Origin: Nocardioides potassii
GTDB lineage: Bacteria > Actinomycetota > Actinomycetes > Propionibacteriales > Nocardioidaceae
Assembly (NCBI RefSeq): GCF_021648885.1
Contig: NZ_JAKJHZ010000003.1
Coordinates: 124,001-188,000, forward strand
Length of the DNA stretch: 64,000 bases
Direction: 5' to 3'
How positions within the stretch are numbered: position 1 is the first letter of the stretch; each line of letters opens with the position of its first letter. The translations under genes were made by a program, and so were the position numbers. Below the pieces are notes generated by a model. That model was not told the origin of the DNA and did no database searches. It saw only the letters and a list, made by a program, of their open reading frames with translations. Shown one piece after another: positions 60,962-64,000 of this stretch.

Positions 60962-62725
60962 CTAGTGGAGGAACAACGGGTCCTTCATCCACGACCTTTC
61001 CACAAGTGGCGCTCGCGAGTCGCCTCGCTTGTTCGCGTAGAGAACGGCGTGGTCCTTCCCGCGGATGACGGGCCAGCGCGGCACCAGGAACTCCGTGCGA
61101 CTGCCCTTGCCGTCGACGATGAGGACCCGACCATTGGGATAGATCAGCACAGCCGGCGGGTTCGGTCCGAAACGGAGGACGAAACCGTCCCCGTCTGCGC
61201 CGTCAATGGACAACCGGGCACGTTCGCCGCCGGCCGTGAACACGCTGACTAGTCCCGCGCCGACAGCTGGCAGAGCGCCGCGAGGTGGACGCCACTCGTA
61301 GTAGAGCGAGCTGCGCTGCATCGCCTGGTAGGGCGGGTAGAACGGTGAATGGGCCTCGTAGACGGACGTCGCGTGCTCCACCCCGTCCTTGTCCTCGTAC
61401 TCGAGCACGAAGTGAAAAGGCGGACGGTGCAGGTTGACGCGCTCGTAGGACGCCGTCTCCGCCAGCCCCGCCACGATCGCTTCGTCGCTCGCTACGCCAG
61501 CGTCCGACGAGATCTCCGCGTGAGGGAACAAACTCGCGAGCATGCGTGCAACCGAAGGAACGCGGGACATGCCTCCCGCGAGGAGGACGAAGTCGACCTC
61601 CTCGGCGAGCGTCTCGAGCGGAATGGCGCGAATCTCGTCGGGGGCCTTGGCGACCTCATGGGTCACCTGGGCTCCGCGGAGCACAGCCCACACGAGGTGA
61701 GTGGCACGCGTCAGCTGGTCCCGAATGGCTGTGTCGACCTGCTCCTGCGACAGCGACAGCGTGGGAAGCTCGGCGTCGGGATGGCGAATGGCCACTTGCG
61801 TGTCCAGGTCGTGGCTCAGGCGCTCCTTTGCCTCCTTCGCAGCCTGTCGGATCATGGCGCGCACGCCGGCGGCCATCGGGAGGTCATCAACGTCATGCCC
61901 CATGTCGCGGAGCTGCTGCTCGAGCTCGCCCGCCAACGCTTCGTCGAGCGCGTCTCCCGCTTCGTCGACACCCCACGAGGAAAGAACGGAGATCTCCGGC
62001 TCGTGACCGAGGTCCGCGCGTACGTCCAGCACCGCCACGTCAAGCGTGCCGCCGCCCATGTCGAACACCAGGAGCTGCCCGCGGACGCCCTGGCCAGATC
62101 GCGCCATCCTGCTGTTGACCCATGCAACGCCAGCTGCGATCGGCTCGTCGATGAGGGTGTGGTCGTCGACGGGGAGGCCGGCCGATCGAGCCACCTCGAG
62201 GAGTCGCTTCCTCTGGTCTCCGGTCCACATGGCTGGACAGCCGAGGCGCACTACTCCGGGATCGAGGTCAAGGTCATCGCGTGCCCGGAAGGCAAGCTCG
62301 TTGAGTAGTTGTCGGATGCCACCGTCGACACTGACCGGGATACCGTCGATGTCGATCTCGGTCTGCCGCTTGGTGATCGCGCGCTTGATCGATCGTCGGA
62401 GCCGTTCGACAGGAAGGTCGGCAGCCGCTTCGCCGACCACCAACGCGCCGTCGCCTGCGACTCCGATCAACGAGGGCAGCCAGGACGTGCCTCGTGTGCC
62501 GACGGGGAAGACCAGCGGCAGACGCCCGCGTCGACCTTCGGCGACCAAGGTCGTCGAGGTCCCGAAGTCAACCCCGATGGCGTGCGTCAGCAGGGCGACG
62601 TCCGTGCCGCCATCGAGCCGCTCAACAAGATGCTCAGGTGCGCTCGGGGTCTGGGATGGCGTCGTGACCAGGGACGCCGCAACGGTCTCCCGAGCAGTTG
62701 TCGCTGAACGTTTGAACCACGGCAC
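60962..62725 (-). CDS. Hsp70 (DnaK)-family protein
   Basis: A 587-aa Hsp70 homolog. The actin-like ATPase domain is intact: phosphate-1 GVDFGTSTTLVAE (near 51), connect-1/DEP loop LIDEPIAAGVAW, phosphate-2 VFDMGGGTLDVAV (near 224) and adenosine motif LAGGMSRVPSVA. A roughly 45-residue N-terminal extension precedes it. The C-terminal part (YEYEDKDG, FLVPRWPV) is shorter than a DnaK substrate domain and diverged, so it is not the housekeeping dnaK. The gene upstream on the same strand, 6 bp away, has a GrpE-like C-terminus, suggesting a dedicated chaperone pair working on the helicase-methyltransferase system. Confidence 0.9.
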   Translation of the reverse strand: MPWFKRSATTARETVAASLVTTPSQTPSAPEHLVERLDGGTDVALLTHAIGVDFGTSTTLVAEGRRGRLPLVFPVGTRGTSWLPSLIGVAGDGALVVGEAAADLPVERLRRSIKRAITKRQTEIDIDGIPVSVDGGIRQLLNELAFRARDDLDLDPGVVRLGCPAMWTGDQRKRLLEVARSAGLPVDDHTLIDEPIAAGVAWVNSRMARSGQGVRGQLLVFDMGGGTLDVAVLDVRADLGHEPEISVLSSWGVDEAGDALDEALAGELEQQLRDMGHDVDDLPMAAGVRAMIRQAAKEAKERLSHDLDTQVAIRHPDAELPTLSLSQEQVDTAIRDQLTRATHLVWAVLRGAQVTHEVAKAPDEIRAIPLETLAEEVDFVLLAGGMSRVPSVARMLASLFPHAEISSDAGVASDEAIVAGLAETASYERVNLHRPPFHFVLEYEDKDGVEHATSVYEAHSPFYPPYQAMQRSSLYYEWRPPRGALPAVGAGLVSVFTAGGERARLSIDGADGDGFVLRFGPNPPAVLIYPNGRVLIVDGKGSRTEFLVPRWPVIRGKDHAVLYANKRGDSRAPLVERSWMKDPLFLH

Positions 62726-62731
62726 CTGCGA

Positions 62732-64000
62732 TCACTCCCCCGTTGGTACTACCTGCGCCTTCACCAGCACAAGCGTGTCCGTGCCGTCCCGCCATGTATA
62801 TCCCGGACGTACGACAGTCACCTGCGCTTCGGCCGAGATCGACTGTCCCATCGAGTCGTGGACCTTGGGGTCGAAGGTCGTCTGACGGTCGACCTCGCCG
62901 ATGGGATCGAGACCCTCGCGCCTCGTCGCGTGGCTGACGCTCCTCATCAGTCCTTCGTCCTCGGACGCGGCGGCCGATTGTGCTACTTGCGCAGCGACCT
63001 TGGCGAGGACTCGTACGAGGTCGGCGCGCACCTGCCGGTCGTGAGCGCCGCGACTCTCTCCTTGAGCAGAGCGAGCGGCCGCGAGCTCTTCTCCCACTGT
63101 CGCCAGGCGCTGCTCGAGGCGTGCGACATGTCGCTGCAGGTCCAGCTGCTTGTCGGCGCTCGCCTCGACGTCTGCTCGTGCTGCAGCCAGCGCCGACTCC
63201 ATGCGCTGAAGCTTGCGGTCGTCGGTGAGCGTCTCGGCCCATGCTGAGGCCACTTCGTCGTGCCGAGCGGCCCGGAGAATCGCGCCCCTGAGCGTCTCGC
63301 CCGACACCCAACGGGCAACCGGGATCGCTGCCGAGATGATCTGTCCGACACGCGACCGGGACTCCGCCTGATCGACGGCGGCGGTGACCAGCGGCCTCAC
63401 GACCGACTCGGCGATCAGTCGATCCTCGAGCACGTTCGCCAGCGGTCCATGTCCCGCCTCGGCGAGGTCGTCGAAGGTAGCGTCGGTCCACCATGCATCA
63501 GACCTCGCTCGGTCAGGACCCAGCTGGTAGATCGTCGCGACGAGCAGCGAACGTCCACCTGTCCGAGCGAAGGGAACATGGCGCGCCGCCTGGGAGAGTC
63601 GGACAAGCTCGGGCGCAGCCTCACTGTCAATCCTGCTTGCGAGCTTCATCGCTTCGGCTGCCGCCGCCAGGGCCTTGTTCAGTCCGTCGCGTGCTTGGGC
63701 CCTCGTAGTTGCCTTGCGCTCCCCCTCGCGCGCCACCTTGGCGAAGCTCCCCGCAAGCTCGGCAGCGACGGAGAGTGGTACGACGTACGTCGCACTGACC
63801 CGCTCGAGCAGCGAGGTGAGGGCACCAATGAGGCTGGGGGACGCTTGATCGCGATCCAGCTCAGCACGTGCACGTCGTAGCGCAGTCTCGTACTTCGCCT
63901 GGGACAGCCCGGCGGTGTCAGTCTCCAGCAGCCCGTCCTTGCCTCTCCCCAGCGCAACCGCGACCTCGGCACGTTGGCTGAAAGTCAAGGACTGGAGCAG
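62732..64000 (-). CDS. Coiled-coil protein with GrpE-like C-terminal domain (5' end outside window)
   Basis: At least 422 residues; the frame stays open to the right edge, and the only nearby start (TTG at 63988) is probably internal, so the gene is partial. The middle is Ala-rich helical, with a coiled coil (LQRHVARLEQRLATVGEELA) at about 120-150 residues from the end. The last 60 residues read GLDPIGEV, FDPKVHDSM and VVRPGYTWRDGTDT. This parallels the GrpE head domain (GVEPIEA, FDPNLHEAV, VLQKGYKLKDR). It probably exchanges nucleotide on the Hsp70 encoded 6 bp downstream. The N-terminal 250 residues are unrecognised. The GrpE similarity is by eye. Confidence 0.8.
   Translation of the reverse strand: MLQSLTFSQRAEVAVALGRGKDGLLETDTAGLSQAKYETALRRARAELDRDQASPSLIGALTSLLERVSATYVVPLSVAAELAGSFAKVAREGERKATTRAQARDGLNKALAAAAEAMKLASRIDSEAAPELVRLSQAARHVPFARTGGRSLLVATIYQLGPDRARSDAWWTDATFDDLAEAGHGPLANVLEDRLIAESVVRPLVTAAVDQAESRSRVGQIISAAIPVARWVSGETLRGAILRAARHDEVASAWAETLTDDRKLQRMESALAAARADVEASADKQLDLQRHVARLEQRLATVGEELAAARSAQGESRGAHDRQVRADLVRVLAKVAAQVAQSAAASEDEGLMRSVSHATRREGLDPIGEVDRQTTFDPKVHDSMGQSISAEAQVTVVRPGYTWRDGTDTLVLVKAQVVPTGE

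Noticed and set aside
1..64000. CRISPR array
   Set aside because: No regularly spaced identical repeats and no cas genes; the repeats seen are isolated palindromes of different families.
1..64000. tRNA, rRNA or tmRNA genes
   Set aside because: No tRNA-like cloverleaf with a GGTTCGAATCC-type arm or rRNA-like sequence was noticed on reading; a dedicated scan (tRNAscan-SE, Infernal) would be decisive.
29400..64000. Prophage or integrative element with its own integrase
   Set aside because: No integrase, terminase, capsid, portal or transposase gene in this part of the window; edges beyond 64000 were not visible.

Overview
The window comes from the chromosome of a high-GC actinobacterium. Gene content and order (glutamate-type ABC ATPase, miaB, miaA, dapF, hflX, dinG-type helicase, lexA, SOS LysM gene, nrdR, nrdJ) match the conserved chromosomal neighbourhood of Nocardioides and relatives. 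This assignment is inferred from gene order and protein style; no marker gene such as 16S rRNA is present.

Positions 1-29,400 are mostly housekeeping. They run from an amino-acid ABC ATPase and a 2H phosphoesterase, through two tandem secreted GH16 glycosidases (plus a decayed third C-terminus), to tRNA modification (miaB, miaA). Then come a gamma-glutamyltransferase, dapF, an SDR, hflX, a one-piece SecD-SecF fusion, a DinG-like helicase and the SOS block: lexA and a divergent LysM gene with three LexA-type boxes between them. The block ends with a lipoprotein/PKD-protein pair and the nrdR-nrdJ class II ribonucleotide reductase unit. Intergenic gaps carry at least three families of short palindromic or inverted repeats. 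One family, with core GAGTCACC/GGTGACTC, brackets a solitary AbiEi/DUF559-type gene on both sides.

Immediately after the strong nrdJ terminator the content changes to a defence island that runs to the window end (29,453-64,000). It opens with a C5-cytosine methyltransferase carrying a probable C-terminal restriction domain. A three-gene minus-strand unit faces it: a primary-type sigma factor, a Vsr mismatch endonuclease and a DHH-phosphoesterase-like protein.

Divergent from the sigma gene is a 26-kb, eight-gene, translationally coupled operon (34,732-60,951). In order it encodes: a nuclease-UvrD helicase; an AddB-like protein with a probable Fe-S cysteine set; an SNF2 helicase; a large adenine methyltransferase; a 2,108-aa helicase-DUF1998-nuclease fusion; a UvrD helicase with a possible RelE-like N-terminus; a DUF3883 nuclease-like protein; and a second SNF2/RapA-type helicase. 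Facing it are an Hsp70-family protein and, upstream of that, a gene whose C-terminus looks like the GrpE head domain.

The central trio (SNF2, methyltransferase, helicase-DUF1998) has the order of class I DISARM (DrmD, DrmMI, DrmA, DrmB), but DrmA and DrmB are fused, no phospholipase-D gene (DrmC) is seen, and an AddAB-like pair, a RapA-like helicase, a sigma factor and an Hsp70/GrpE-like pair are added. I consider this the best candidate in the window for an undescribed or poorly described anti-phage system. That is inference from domain architecture and has not been tested by database search.
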